Shown here: one piece after another, positions 46,201 to 58,899 of the stretch
Layout of the letters: the number at the start of each line of letters is the position of its first letter
Position numbering within the stretch: position 1 is the first letter of the stretch
NCBI RefSeq assembly: GCF_020382885.2
Contig: NC_058514.1
Span: forward strand, 10,588,249 to 10,652,248
Direction: 5' to 3'
Length of the DNA: 64,000 nucleotides
Source: Scatophagus argus
Lineage: Eukaryota; Chordata; Actinopteri; Scatophagidae
Translations under genes and position numbers: made by a program
Notes under the pieces: model-generated
The model's input: only the letters and a program-made list of their open reading frames with translations
Told to the model about the DNA's origin: nothing
Databases searched by the model: none

Positions 46201-49200
46201 ACTAAAGCGCAAAAACTAAAAGAGTGTCCAAATTGTCAAGTTATTCCTTTAAGCACTGAAAATGAGGCAGAGAGCGGGACTGCACCGAAAACACTTAACC
46301 ACAAAAACCACTTTGAGCATTAAATTTGATCCTTCCATAGAAAAACATTAGAGATTTTGTCCAATAGTGTCTAGACAACATGTTTCACATAGTGTAATTC
46401 AACTTCCTTCTGTGTACTGCTTTCTCAGTTTTGGTGCATCCCAATATGATAGGTTAAATGACAGAAGGAGAAAATATAAGATGAAAAGGAGAGAGAGAGA
46501 GAGAGAGGAAAGAAGTGGAAGTAGGAGAGGAGTGCTAGAAGTCCAGCTCAATGCAGAGAGAAAATGCATTAGGAAAAAGAGGGAATTTGTGGGTAAAGAC
46601 CTGCTTCTTGGTAAAGGGACTGTCTCCTTCCAAGCTATCAACAAAGGCACTCTGTGGGAACACAAGGAAGAGGGGGCAATGAGAAACCAGAGGGCAATTA
46701 GAGAGAGAGCCTGTCCAGTCAAAGCTCTACTAAAAACAATGGGCTTGGAATTCTCAAAGCCATCCCAGCGCCAATATCATTCTCTGGCATCGCTGACTTA
46801 CGACAGAGAACCAGTGATGTTGGCACTGAAGAACTTTTGGGAAAACCTGACCCAGCAAAGAGTTAGAGGATGAGTTACAGAAAAACTTCTATTGGATCAC
46901 TGTACTACAAACAGGTGAAGTTGTTCAACAATAAATAGGCAAATAATGGAAAAATTAGTGTGATGTAGAATGTGTACTGTAGGGTTAAAAAGTACCAAAC
47001 ACACCTTTTCCCTCATCGCTACTGAGATATATTGTTTTTAGCTAAATTTAGTTTTCAGCGGCTGCGTTCATGTCCCCTCGTTTAAACATGTTGAAGTCAA
47101 ATGAGTGCGTGTATTTGAAGAGAAGCACTTGTGTGCGAGCAATCAAACAGGGAGTTCAATTCAATATGTGCCTGTAAAGCAGTACGTATTTCATCAACGT
47201 GTGTGGAGGTTGGGGGAGGGCGGTCGGTACCCTGCGACTGCGGCGGCCTCTCTTCTGCTGCTGCTGTTGTTCAATGAGCTCCATGGCAGAGGCCGGAGGC
47301 GAGGCCGCTCTCATGGCTCTGACCACCTTGATGCTGTCCTCCGGCAGCGGGGGCAGGTTCAGGCGCTCCCGGCCCCTCACCTTCATCTCCTGGAGCTCCT
47401 CAAACCCCCCCAAGGTGAACTGGAAGATAAAGTGTGTAGACAGAAACACAGTGATTCACAGGCTATGGGCAAAAACCTACAAAACTCTCATTATGGACCT
47501 CTATGTAAATAACAAACAGGAACATGCTAACGAATGCACACACAGTTGCAGAAATAGATTCATGTGCATTATGTTTGAGTGATTATAATGTACTGACAAG
47601 TATTGTTTTCCAGAGCAGCAGTAGTACTTTCTTCATGGGAAAGTGTGGGGCATTCATGCTGCAGAACTTGGTCACCATGGTGAAGAGGAGCAGGGCGAAG
47701 GGCTCTCCGTTGTACAGAGGTGAACCTGAGGAGGTCAAACGTCAAAGACAACGTTTCTGGATTGGATGGATGGATATTTGAAAGTACCTGTTAAGGTGTA
47801 CATGTGCTTTGGAGAAATTAAATGATAGCCATAAAGCAGTGATTTGTTTATATCTGGGTTACAAAAGTTAGGAAAGGAAAGACATTTAAAAAATGTATGA
47901 GCATTTCAGGAAACACACACACACACACACACACCAAGCTCATTCTTGAAGGCCTCTCTGGCTGCTCTCCACTCAGGTCTGTCGTCCTCTGTTTGAACTC
48001 TGATGGTCTCCACCATCAGGTACATGATGCTCAGCAGCACTCTGCGAGGAAAAGAAACACACTCAGCTTGAACGTCTATGTGTGTGTGTGACAGGCATTT
48101 AACTGGTACCAAAAACAATAATAATGGGCCTAAAAGGTCTGCAAGTACAATAATATGATGGAGGAAACGATGAGTAACAATGAAAGGCAAGTGCGAGAGG
48201 CAGAGGAGGATTTTATGCACTCTGCTTGTGAGTAGAGACAAGTGAGGAAATGACTTCTGTGCTCTTCCAGGATTATTGCTCATCCATTCATAACCACCTC
48301 ATGTAAGTCAGGCTGGGTTTTGTGCATTAAATGTTTTGTTCACTCAGCAAAGCCTTACAATTTGTTTAAAATGACTATAATGGTTTTCAATTTTGGAGCA
48401 GCAATTAGGTACAAATCTACTCCTCTAGCCTGTAATTATTTATAAGTGTTCAACTGGGGAAGACTGAGCTCTGTGTATGTGTGTACATAGGAGTGTGTGT
48501 GTTTGTGCAGTGGGCTGCTCAAAGATCAATGCCATTAAACGAAAGCAGAGATTGAAAATGAATGTGAGGGGAAGGGACAAATAGTATAATTAAATTTGGC
48601 AGATCTGCCATGTGCACATAAATACGTGTGCTTGTGGCCAGACGACAGAAAGGTTAGCAGGAAAAATACTGAGTTTTACTGAAAAAGAGTGTGGCTGTGG
48701 CTCACCTGAGCTCCGTGCTGTCTGCAAGAGAGATGGCAGGCTTCCTCACTGCACTGCTGCATGCCTGGTTGTTGCTGCAGACACACACAAGTAAAAAACA
48801 CAATCATTTTAGTGGTTTATTTGAAAAAGAGGAAATAATCTGTGCATACAATCAAACATAACATGGCTCAGCATATAAAAAATCCAAATGATAAAAAGTG
48901 GTGACGACTTCTTTGCATAACCAGCCATGAACACCACGTGTGTGTGTTTGCATGATTGGCTTGCTTACACTGCTTTGCCATGCAGCATGGTGACAGGCCA
49001 AACTGTGCCACGATGCCTCAGAGCAGCTTATGAAACAACAAAGAAGCACTGGATCCCAAATGAGGCCGAGACCAGCAGCAACAAAGATGACTTTAAGGAG
49101 CCGCTGCCGCACTGTGTCCTCATCAGAGGGTTTGAAGCGAGCATCACGGACAGTGTGTTTCCTCTATTTCTCCCTCTCAGAGGTTTTCTATCCCTAAAAA

Positions 49201-52200
49201 CCTCCTCTTGCATGAGTGAATGCCTCCGACCGTAAGGCAGAGATAAAGGATTTGCAAAGGAACAAGTGGCCGTGCTGAGAGACTGGAGGCCTCATTTATG
49301 AAATAATTATCAGCCTTTGTAATCCAAGATAACAGCAAATAGCATTAAAGAACTGCGGAAGTGCCAGTAGGTTTTAACATTTTCTAACACTGCAAATATA
49401 TGACCAAGTGCGTTGTGTAAAGTCTGGAAATAAAAACCAGTGACAGCTCTCCCTCCTTAACCATAATGCAGGCCATGTTCACCTCAGCGAAACTTAAACG
49501 TAACCTTAACTTAAAGAGGCGGTCACACAGGCAGTCAGACTGAACAAAATAGAATAGACAGAATAGATAAACACATGACTAGATAAATTAACAATGTGTT
49601 TTATAACCTCCACATCAAACACAAGGCCCTCAATTTCTCTGCCACACAAATGACTTCTCCTCATGATTCGCTGCAAAGATCCACCGATCAGCAGGCTCAT
49701 TTCTGTGTATCAGCATTGATGAGGTAATCTGCATTGAACGCTTATGGTTCGGTGTGGATGTGTAGCAGGCAGGATATGAGACTGAACCACGTGTGGACAA
49801 GGCGTGTGCAAGGTTTTATAATCCCAGCCCCCAGAACTCCAAACCTTCTGAGATAATTTTGATCTTGTAAGCGAAAAAGGAATGTCGACTCTCTCAGCAA
49901 TTCAATGTATGATTTTTCAGTGACATGACAACCATCAGGCCATACAGCTATGAAACTTCCAGATTTCAAAGATAAACATTTCCTTTATCTGAGAAACGCA
50001 GGCCCCTCCTTTCCTGTCTTGCTACAGGCCTTCACCAAAGGGGGAAACAGATCTTAAAAAGATAAGAGCTGTTCTGCACCTCTCTGAAGGGACGACTGCC
50101 CTGTCCATTTCTCTGGCTTTGCTTGTCCTTCATGTCCCTTTACACCCTACTGTAAACAGGAGCAGCAGCAAGACTGTAACCTCATCACGCAAATTCAACG
50201 TGAAAGTGCGTATCAACGTTGGTATCAAATGTGAGGTCGTTTTGATTTGACTAAAGAAAAGTTTTTAATCCCCAGCATATTGAGTGAATCCTACTCACTC
50301 TATCTCCATGCTAAGCAGCTCCAGCAGTGCTGTGAAGATGCCCATGTCGTATAGCAGAAAGACATTGTGTCTGGACCAGTGAAGCACATCCACCTCAGTG
50401 ACACACTCATCAAACACTCCTGGGGAAAAGGTGTGAAGGAAAACTGTTCACAAAAAGCATCTTTTCAGCTTGTTTTCTGTACTATATTTCATGTTCTAAT
50501 TTGTTTGCACTGTGTCTGCAGAGATTTACAGTTTACATCATACATTGTACTACACAATACATGGAATGTGTCCAATTCTTTGTACTAGTATTAATATAAC
50601 CCAAATTAAGTGAATAAAATGAAAGATGGCCTGTTAAGTCAGTTGTCACATTGCTACAGCTTGCTAGGCAAGACAAAATGTCTGCTGTGAAAATGGACTG
50701 GATTTACGCACCTTGAGCCAGGTAGAGGATCGCTCTGGCCACCTTAAGCCTCTTGTCTCTGTCCGTCACCTCCAACGCATCCAGCAGTCTCATCACATAC
50801 GCCCTCTGCTCCTCCACCGTCAGCTCGATCCACCTCCTGCTTCGAGCTGCAGGAAAGACATCATCTAACAGTTATGAAGTCAGTGAAATGTCTGAGCAAT
50901 GCAATGCTAAATAAATCTATATTTTTCAATTTTATGTTCAGATCCACTGCTCTCTCTGCTCTGGAGATATGAAGCACATAGAGCATTAATTAGTCAGTGA
51001 TGTCGTAAAGAGAACTAGAACTAGAAGTACATACAGTTGACAAAAAAGCAAGATTAACATTAGCACAAATTGAGTCTTGCCTGAAGTAGATCTCTACTAC
51101 CAAAAAATACAGTATTAAAACGAAATGCACCTCTTCTTTGGCAAAGATTCAAGCCTTTTCTTCCCCCCAGCGTAAGTATTCTATTCTTAGACTCTCCACT
51201 TGATTATGCTGACAGTAAACGCATTAAGAGGCGTAACATCATCATGATCAGCACAGCTCAGATCTTCTTCGAGGCTACTTAAGATACTTGCACTGTCTAC
51301 TCAAGTCAGGAAAACAAAACATGTCTTCTACTATAAGCACTGCATCCAACTTTCTTTTCTTAAGCGAAGAGCTTCAATTAGATACCTAGCTATAATCACA
51401 GTGATTAGGGTTGGAAATGTATGGGTAATAGTGGATAACAGTGATGAACATACTGTCAGTGTCCCTGACAAACACACACACACACCCATCCCATCCCCTG
51501 ACAACTAACTTACAGTACTGAGCACACACAAATACACACACTAGCAGAAAGACAGTGATGCAAAGAGGCAGCTCTGTCCTCTGTCTCCGTAAAACAGCAG
51601 CCAGAAAGGCTCCCATCACGCTATTCATTACCACTCAGCTTGAAAAGGAGGTGACAGATGAAGAGGACAAAGCTCGTCCTGCTGTTATTGTCTATTATGT
51701 GCTCCATAGTCACTTGAGACCTTTGTGGCTCCTTGCAACCAAATGCACTCAGTTTTTATATTTTTTTTGGAATATTTTACTTATAAATACTCAGACAAAA
51801 GTATGTGATCATTTCTGCCCAAGACAAGACAGTGTAATTACAAATATCAGGTTTAGAAACGTTGTATTTACGTGTGATGTCTTGTCAGTCTGACAATAAC
51901 TCATGTTGGAAAAGCTGCTTTGTTCTTGGTAATATTAATCACATGGTTAGGATGGGCCCTCCCATCTGTATCTGTGGGGATATTCATTCTTTGAACAGCT
52001 TAAAAGAGCAGAGCTTTGATGTGCCTGGTCACCCTCGCCTCACACAGGTCGGCTTTAAAAAAAAAAACCCACAGCAGCACACACACACACACACACACAA
52101 CGCTGGCTGTTTCACTTCAGCGGTGAGACGACCGAGCTTAACTGAGTTTTAACACATCACTTTTACAGCTTCTTTGTGTGATGTTGAGAAGAGTGAGCTT

Positions 52201-52750
52201 TCACCATCATTGTCAAATTTGCAAAATAATTTTGTTATCACGGGAATACAAGTTGACTTTTGTCAGAGGAAGGAAACATGTAAATCCAAATGATATGTCA
52301 TATTCAAATTATCACAGACTGTTATTGCAAGATCGAACAGCTTTTATTTAGCTTCTGTGCGTATTGTATTGTATTTTATTTTATTTATCGTGTGTGCTGT
52401 GCTGTGAAGATGTGGTCATCAACCACTGAGGCGGAGCCAACATGAACCTGCTCGGGCACAAAAAGGACTCTTGTTCTGGCAGAAGGAGCCATCAAGGTCT
52501 CCGTGGCAAACAGCAGCAGCTCCACTCTACCGCCTGTAGACTTCTTTGTGTTTGAAGTGTCACAGCAAAGCAGAATCTGAACAGAGTGTGACTCTTTGTA
52601 AGGCCATTTTGTCTCTCAGACACACTGGAGACAGCTCAGTTTTTATCTTCCCATGAGCCACTGATGCTGAAGAGAACAACACAGCTGGTATCCTACAGGT
52701 CATCTAAACACATTAAGGCATGTGCCACAACCATTTAACACACCTCGTAA

Positions 52751-52806
<56 letters not shown>

Positions 52807-55800
52807 CCATGGCTCCTGAAGTCCTCCTCAAAGTAGTCTCTGTTAAGGGCAAACTCTGGCTCCTCTGTGTAACTGTAGAGCTCTGCAGACAGAATAAAGT
52901 GCAATGCTTAATAATTATGTCACTTTGTCCCTTCGCTTCATATTTACTTGATTGACTGTATAAACCATTGCAAACAGGCAGCAGGTTAGAGTATAGAGAA
53001 CACAGTGGTTCCCATAGAAGTGGCGATCTGTTTGATGCAGTCACATTGCCGTGCCTCTCCTCCTGTTCTGAGAGCCGTCATTCCTCGACCCCGAGGAGCT
53101 GTCGACGGAAAGACACTGAGACTGCCTGTCTGTTAGTGTGTGTGTTTGCCAATGTGACTAACAACCTTGGCAAATCAACTGCCTCTTGCCATCTACCAGG
53201 GGAACAATCACTTTGATTTTTAATCAATGTTCTCATTCAACTTTTGTCTCTGCACATCGCTTTCCCTCTCCAACACCAACGTTTTGGAAAGGGGGGGAAT
53301 CTAAATTACATCTTTGAAATAAACTATTGCACTAAAAGTACAATCAGAAAAATCAATCAGCATTGTTGAATTCTGTTCTTCTGTGCTTCGTCATTTATCC
53401 ATAAACTGAGCTCCAGGTCACACATGAGCTGTTACCAGATACTCAGATGCTGGAACAATCTGGCACTTTTGAATGTATAATCACAGTGTTTATGATTACT
53501 CATAACATTAGTCACACAATGTGTCCTGTGTCTGGAAAACATGTCAGGACCAGAAGATTTTCTTCTGTGTCCTCAGCAGTGTGTCGGCTTATTGTCTTGT
53601 TTTTATGGATAACACTGTAACATGAAACAGCTGAAGGAAACCTGAGGAATGCAGATGCAGAATTGTTTTTTTTAAATCAAAAGCACATTGTGGTCTGTAT
53701 GCTAAGTAGAAACAGAGGTATTACTGTAGGAATTCTGTGGGTGAAGTCTTCTGTCGCACGTAACGTAATTTTGGCTGTAAGTTTGACTCGGTTTGACGTG
53801 AAAAGAGAAATGGATAAAAGCTGAACCAAAAGTACAAAAATGACAGATTAGAGCAAGCAACCAGGCCAGATGTGTGTGCATAGGTACAGTTTGTGCTAAA
53901 ACAAAACAAGGACTCTTCAGTCATGATAGCTTCTTAGGTTACATTGGATTTCCAGATATTTGGTCACAAAATAAAGCTGTTTTAAAAATTTGTGACCTGA
54001 TGGTGGGTGCTAGAGAAAAAGTCAGGGGATCATCAAAGTCATAAAAAGTCCACGGCAATCGGGCCATTAGTTGCAGAGATACCTCAGCCTGGGCCAAAGT
54101 GGTGGGCTGACCAATGGACTGATACACTAGCATGCTGCACGGCTGAAAGATTGCATCCACCCATCAATTTAGTAAACAATATACAGCAGACATGGTAGCA
54201 CAATCACCAAAAAGGTAAGAGAGACGCAAATGGTACACAAGCTTTTGTTATCAGGGATGTAAAGGTTCATTTTCTTATCATTTTAAAGAAAAGTAATGAG
54301 CTCAGTGGCTCGTCAGTCTTACCTGAAAGCTCAGCAGTCAGCGTGTCTGTGTCTCCGTACTCAAACTCCAGGTTGGGAGACTCCATGGAGTTCTGAGAAC
54401 AAAAAGAACAAAACGCATATGAGCGTATACTGTATGATGTGACACCAACACTAATCGCAGATGTCCTGACGCCCACATGCAAACAGATACACAAACAAAC
54501 TGTGGGCTAATCGCATTTTTGCAACACCTACCACTACTCTGTACTTCATTTACCGTCATACGTACACGCTTCAACTGATCACCCACACACACTCATACAC
54601 TCCTCAGGCTCCTTCACAGTTTTACCACATCATGTGTATTTTAGAGTTTTGACTGGCTGCTTAAAGCACCATTGATTAATCCTCTTATCCAGAGCCACTC
54701 ATTATATATTACAGATGCTCTTCATGGGCACAGACAGCTACTGCTTCAGTCAGACTAGACTGAAGGGTTAGAGGGTGCTCTCCCTAACAAAACAGCAACA
54801 AACTGCAGTGAGGAAGAGGTGAGGAAAGAGAGAGGGCGCAGGGGTCAACACGGCCCCTGCCTCACAGCAGATTAGCTGCTGTATCCAGCAAACGGTCTCT
54901 CCTGGCTCACCCTGTGCTTAGCACGTGCACATGACACAGACTGCACACACATTAAATCCCACTCAAAAGCTTAATGAAATCGAAAATGCAATCTTCCATG
55001 TCCAAAAATCAGCATTTTTTTCACAGAAAAAAAAGGACAGGCTTCGCTTTTAGCTTGATAATAATATCTAATGAATTTCAATGGGTTTCCAATCACTGAA
55101 AAGTATGTAATTCATATACACATGCAAACACAAATGTAGTTCCAGAAAGGCAAACATGCTCACACAAAGGCTCAGAGTGTCAATGAAACAAACCCTTCAC
55201 TCCAAAATAGAGAATGTATGTATGTACAGTACATACATACTGTATGATCACAATTTCACTACATCTACACAGACTTTAAGCTTGGAAAAAAGACTTGATG
55301 ATGGTCTGGGAACCCTATAGTTTTCATTTACTGCTCAGACGAATAGTTAGTGGTTAATATATCATAAGAACATACACTGCCATAAACTGAAACCTGGTCA
55401 TGATCACCACACAGGATGAACGGATGCCTGGTAGAAGTATGAATTAGTCTGGAGACTGAAATATTCTTGCTGTTTAGGGATAGCAGTGTCAGTCCAGATC
55501 AGATCCTCCACTCTGGATGAATTTCTGGATTTGTGGCCCTCAGAAGATGAATCTCCTTGATTTTGTCGTTGCCTGACTTTTACTCAACCATCACTATGAA
55601 GCTGACATTTGTGGTTAGAAGTTAAAATGTTTTGCCAACGACCGGATGAATTGCCGTGCGATTCGTTACCTTTTCATCTTGCGCCATCATCAGTTCACTT
55701 CAAATTTCAGCTTGTCCATCCGCCACGAGATGTGAAAAACTAATGACATTCCCTTCAGCCTCAGCTGTACTTTGTGCTTAGGGATAATTAACAAACACAG

Positions 55801-58448
55801 GCATGCTGACACACCAAATGAAGATGCTGAAAATGGTTAACATTACCCACTAAACATTGTCATGTTAGCATTGTCACTGCGAGCATGCTGACATTAGCTG
55901 AAAGCACTGCAGACAAGCTGACTTTCTGTTAGACAGCACAGAATGAATATGGCCTTACAACAGTGATAATCAGACCTTGAAAGTCTAACATGTAACAGCT
56001 AAACAGAGTGGTAAAAGGTTCAAGCACTAACACGCAGTATCATGAACCTGTAAGTTCAAAAGCAGAAAAGCAAATATCCTGGTGACCGAAACATTCTTGT
56101 TTCTGTCTTCGAGGATGTGAACTGATGAAATTTCTCTAAAGGTGGAGATTAAAGATTCATTTTAAGTTAAGGAGAATCAAAGAAAAAGCCTCCTGGCAGA
56201 TCTGGAAGTCTCCACGCTTCGAGTGTTGGATGTGTTTAACCCTGTGAAAACGGCCCCAGGGCCAGGACTGTAAATAAGGATGTGCTCTGAGTCAGCTATC
56301 CTGGTTAAACAACACGTAACTGTCTCCTATAAATACCTGCTGCAACCAAGTCAGCATGAACTCAAATACACAGGATGTCAGCCGGCCAGTTTGTTTGTGA
56401 CACCGAACCAAAGCAATGAGATTTGATGTCACTACTAATCTTGTAAACCCAGGAAATGAGAAACACTTGGGAGCACAGATGATTCAACAGAATTACCCAT
56501 AATTCTTCGCTTTCATCAAGTGAACTGGTTGTGCCGTCCTACAAGCAAGTATCACGATGCCACACTATATAGACAATAGTATCCAGACACACCTCTTTAT
56601 GGGGCTGTTCTTCAGGGGTTTGGTTAGGCTGTGCTTCTAACTTTGTGGCAACAGTTTGGAGAAGGCTCTTTTCTATTCCAGCATGACTGTATCCCAGTGC
56701 ACAATGCAAAGTCCCTAAAGACATGGTTGGATGATTTTTGTGTGGAAGAACCTGACTGGCCCACACTGAGTCCACTGACCTCAACCCTACTATCTTTGGG
56801 ATAAACAAAAATTGTGAGCCAGGCCTTTTGGTCCAACATCAAATGCTGTACTGCATGAATGGGCAAAAACACTCCAAAATCTTAAATTAACTGATTAATC
56901 AAAAAAGCAGCCACATCCACCATCCATCTATAGCACTGACATGCAGGGACTCCTTCCAAATCCAGCTGAGATCTTCCTTTAGTTTCCTTGAGCAACGACA
57001 CTGACAACTCTGAGTGTTTTCTCTCTGATTCTACATCCATCTCTCTCTCCTTATTTTCTCACCCAGTCTCCCCTACCTTCTCTCCCTCAAGTCTCCCCTC
57101 TCTGCCGGGCAGCTGATAACGAAAGGCGTCCTTGCTCCAAACCGGCACAGCGTCTGTGCTCCCACACTCTGCACCACATCGGTGTGCAAACACTGGGCAC
57201 AATGTCAAGGCAGGCCACCCCCGCTCCTATCAGCATATGCCACATAGACAAGAGATGGCTGCTCTACAAAGCACAATGACGGACAATTTACATACATGAA
57301 TGAATCAGATTCGAGGGTAAGTTCACAGTCAGACCAGCTCTAGTGCAGTAGCCATCAACATCAACACATGGCTCTGATGTTAAGTGCTTTCAACGTCTTT
57401 GTCTTTCAACACCCCATCCCCAAACCATTAACCATCATCGTCCCAGAATCCAACGGCTGTGAGATGAACATGCTCTAATTCCCTCAAAACCACTTAACGT
57501 GCTCATATAAAAACACACATACGTCAAGGATACTATTGACTGGATTTTAGCCCGGAGGACAGCTTTGACCCCTTAACTTTGTATCTGGAGCTGCACAACC
57601 CAGGAATGGCAACCCATCTTCTTCTAGTTTTTTCATGAGGTGATGAATTATAGCTGAAGTAGAAAAGCTGGGCAGACTTATTGGTTAAACTGGATCTGTG
57701 GGTATGTCTCAGGCTCTTCGATTGGATAAGAGAAAATTGATCAATTGAGCATTTTTTCCAAAGCGACATCTTGATGCCGCTTGTTTTGAGTGACCAACCC
57801 AAAGATATTACAATGATAAAAAACAGAGAAAAGTAGCAAATCCTCACACTGGAGTGTTTGGCACTTTTGCTTGAAAATGACTCATTAATAGCAATACCTC
57901 ACACATTAATTCAACTAGAGCTGACTGATAATAACTTAATTGTTATTATCACTTGTGTGTGTGTTACCAGAGTAAAGTCTTAAAGCGGAAACTTTACACT
58001 TAACACATTTACGATATCTTTGTGTGATACTTTAAGCTCCAGACCTTTGCTACAAGATAAATTACTTTAAACATTATAGACTGCCAAACAATAAGCCAGT
58101 TAACTGAAGGACACAAGCCATTGACAAGTGCAATGTGGATGAGGATATAATAATTTACTGCATTAACCCAGAACTATCACAAGGTTATACTATTGAGATA
58201 TGTTTGGTGGTGGTGGTGGTGGTGGTGGTTCTGACAGCAGAAGTCACATTTCACCACCTGCATTCTCCACGTTGAGCACCACTGTAGGATTACTGCTGGG
58301 TTATTTATAGGAGCCGGTTGCCAAAATAACACCTCGGTGTCTGCCTGCCTGCCTGCCCGTCTGCATGCAGGCATGCTTTCGAGCCAAGACGGCGACTGAC
58401 TGCATGGAAAGGACATTCAGCTGCTCCGAAAGCTCCCCAGCAACAACA

Positions 58449-58482
<34 letters not shown>

Positions 58483-58670
58483 ACACAAACACACCTCTAC
58501 TGCGCTCCTATACTACAAGCCGTAGTAGCCAACTGCAAACAAACACCTCTCTGATTTACCTCCGACTCCTTCTGCTGATCCTTGAACGCATCTTTCCCTT
58601 TCGGCCTCTGTTTGTCGCCGTTATCGTTAAGGTTATTAATGATAGGTACCTCCATGTCCTCCGACTGCAT
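35732..58670 (-). CDS. strip2: striatin-interacting protein 2 (STRIPAK scaffold)
   Basis: STRIP proteins are core scaffolds of the STRIPAK phosphatase-kinase complex (striatin/PP2A/GCKIII/MOB4), acting in Hippo signalling and cell shape. Coding exons in transcript order: 58560..58670, 54323..54392, 52808..52882, 50712..50846, 50299..50419, 48706..48774, 47935..48041, 47598..47725, 47231..47419, 42937..43169, 41859..41924, 41708..41771, 41374..41445, 41064..41138, 40762..40859, 40051..40177, 38905..39005, 38352..38418, 38123..38227, 36911..37115, 35732..35982. Every junction keeps phase: 822 aa, human STRIP2 about 834. The N-terminal Far11/N1221 domain holds [10 protein letters not shown] and [19 protein letters not shown]; the acidic linker holds [15 protein letters not shown] and a run of six prolines; the DUF3402 domain ends [24 protein letters not shown] near the start, [11 protein letters not shown] and AEVQIK favour STRIP2 over STRIP1. 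The start is the ATG at 58668-58670. Confidence 0.97.
36269..36282. promoter_or_regulatory. X-box-like motif in the last strip2 intron
   Basis: GTTGCTATGGCAAC differs by one base from the ideal RFX palindrome GTTGCCATGGCAAC. It is intronic and could be chance or an enhancer. Confidence 0.3.
40194..40232 (-). repeat. (CA)n/(TG)n at the acceptor side of a strip2 exon
   Basis: Two CA blocks separated by a GA begin 16 nt from exon 40051..40177. In strip2 RNA this is a UG tract upstream of the 3' splice site. Confidence 0.95.
43930..44150 (+). repeat. fold-back repeat, copy 2 (one arm only)
   Basis: It shares GGGAAATATGCTTATT, AAATATGAAGCTATAGCCAG and GGTTAGCTTAGCTCAGCATA with the other copies. 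The reverse arm is not visible. Confidence 0.55.
44385..44585. mobile_element. MITE-like element with GTTCCATTTG terminal repeats
   Basis: GTTCCATTTG at 44403..44412 is matched by its reverse complement CAAATGGAAC at 44561..44570. AAGTCAGA inside the left arm is mirrored by TCTGACTT in the right arm. About 170 bp with no coding capacity. Family name not known to me. Confidence 0.5.
45781..46250. repeat. fold-back repeat, copy 3 (both ends preserved)
   Basis: The left end AAAGGAATAGTTCAACATTT is mirrored at the right end by the reverse complement of AAAGGAATAACTTGACAATT. The inner core GAGCTAAGCTATGCTAACAA is in reverse orientation. This looks like a complete 470-bp element with long terminal inverted repeats. 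Confidence 0.6.
47913..47934 (-). repeat. (CA)n/(TG)n forming a strip2 splice donor
   Basis: Eleven AC units abut exon 47935..48041, so the 5' splice site itself reads G|GTGTGTGT in strip2 RNA. Confidence 0.95.
52078..52099. repeat. (CA)n microsatellite
   Basis: About 11 units in a strip2 intron, away from exons. Confidence 0.9.
52751..52802 (-). repeat. (CA)18 plus (TC)8 next to a strip2 donor
   Basis: The repeat starts 5 nt inside the intron after exon 52808..52882, whose donor reads GTACTG and runs into (UG)n. Confidence 0.95.
55216..55240. repeat. 25-bp perfect palindrome
   Basis: Arms GTATGTATGTAC and GTACATACATAC are exact reverse complements with a single A between them. Confidence 0.9.
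55480..55990 (+). mobile_element. non-autonomous interspersed repeat
   Basis: It contains AACTAATGACATTCCC, CAGCCTCAGCTGTACTTTGT and GTTAGCATTGTCACTGCGAG, words I associate with an abundant perciform repeat. Class and exact ends are uncertain. Confidence 0.45.
56549..56890 (+). mobile_element. degenerate Tc1/mariner-like transposon fossil
   Basis: A decayed transposase reading is visible on the plus strand. It includes [15 protein letters not shown] and [10 protein letters not shown], resembling the catalytic-core region of Tc1-like transposases (…WP..SPDLNP). The left flank ACACTATATAGACAATAGTA resembles a terminal repeat. The frame is broken before the motif completes, and the remainder reads in other frames. 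Dead copy in strip2 intron 1. Confidence 0.6.
58206..58229. repeat. (GGT)n tract
   Basis: Eight GGT units in strip2 intron 1. Confidence 0.9.
58449..58476. repeat. (CA)n microsatellite
   Basis: About 14 units in strip2 intron 1, about 85 bp from the first exon. Confidence 0.9.
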
Positions 58671-58860
58671 CTTTCTTTCTCGGTCGGCTCACTTCCTCCT
58701 CCGCGGGTGGTGCATACCGGTCCGGTGGAGAGCTGAGACTGCACCGCACCAGAAGGAGCACCGGCTCCGGAGCCCAAGTTGAAGATCTCCTCCTCCTCCT
58801 CCTCCTGCTGCTGCTGCTGCTGCGAACCCCCCTTGACTGTTTGGATCGTTGTCCCAGTGC
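58671..58860 (-). promoter_or_regulatory. strip2: strip2 5' UTR/promoter with trinucleotide repeats
   Basis: GC-rich sequence directly upstream of the strip2 ATG. On the minus strand it contains six CAG units (58805..58822) followed by about six GAG units (58787..58804). The repeat lies about 120-150 nt upstream of the start codon, probably in the 5' UTR. The transcription start was not located. Confidence 0.6.
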
Positions 58861-58899
58861 GCCCCGAGAAGGCGGGGTTAGAGAGTCATTATGAGGAGC

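Larger units (their letters stand above)
43170..47230 (-). other. large strip2 intron 9, rich in repeats
   Basis: The 4.06-kb intron holds no coding sequence that I recognise. It holds one fragment and one complete copy of a fold-back repeat, a MITE-like element and purine-rich low-complexity stretches (44970-45000, 45420-45480, 46480-46530). Confidence 0.7.
54393..58559 (-). other. strip2 intron 1
   Basis: The 4.2-kb first intron contains a mobile-element relic (about 55480..55990), a palindrome at 55216..55240, a Tc1-like transposase fossil (about 56549..56890), a (GGT)n tract and a (CA)n tract. No exon candidate fits the phase 0 junction between its flanking exons. Confidence 0.7.

Noticed and set aside
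46367-46873. 168-aa plus-strand ORF in strip2 intron 9
   Set aside because: Low-complexity Arg/Glu-rich frame across a purine-rich tract. No family, and no splice context.
57533-57847. 104-aa minus-strand ORF in strip2 intron 1
   Set aside because: No recognisable domain, and it cannot be spliced between strip2 exons 1 and 2 with evidence.
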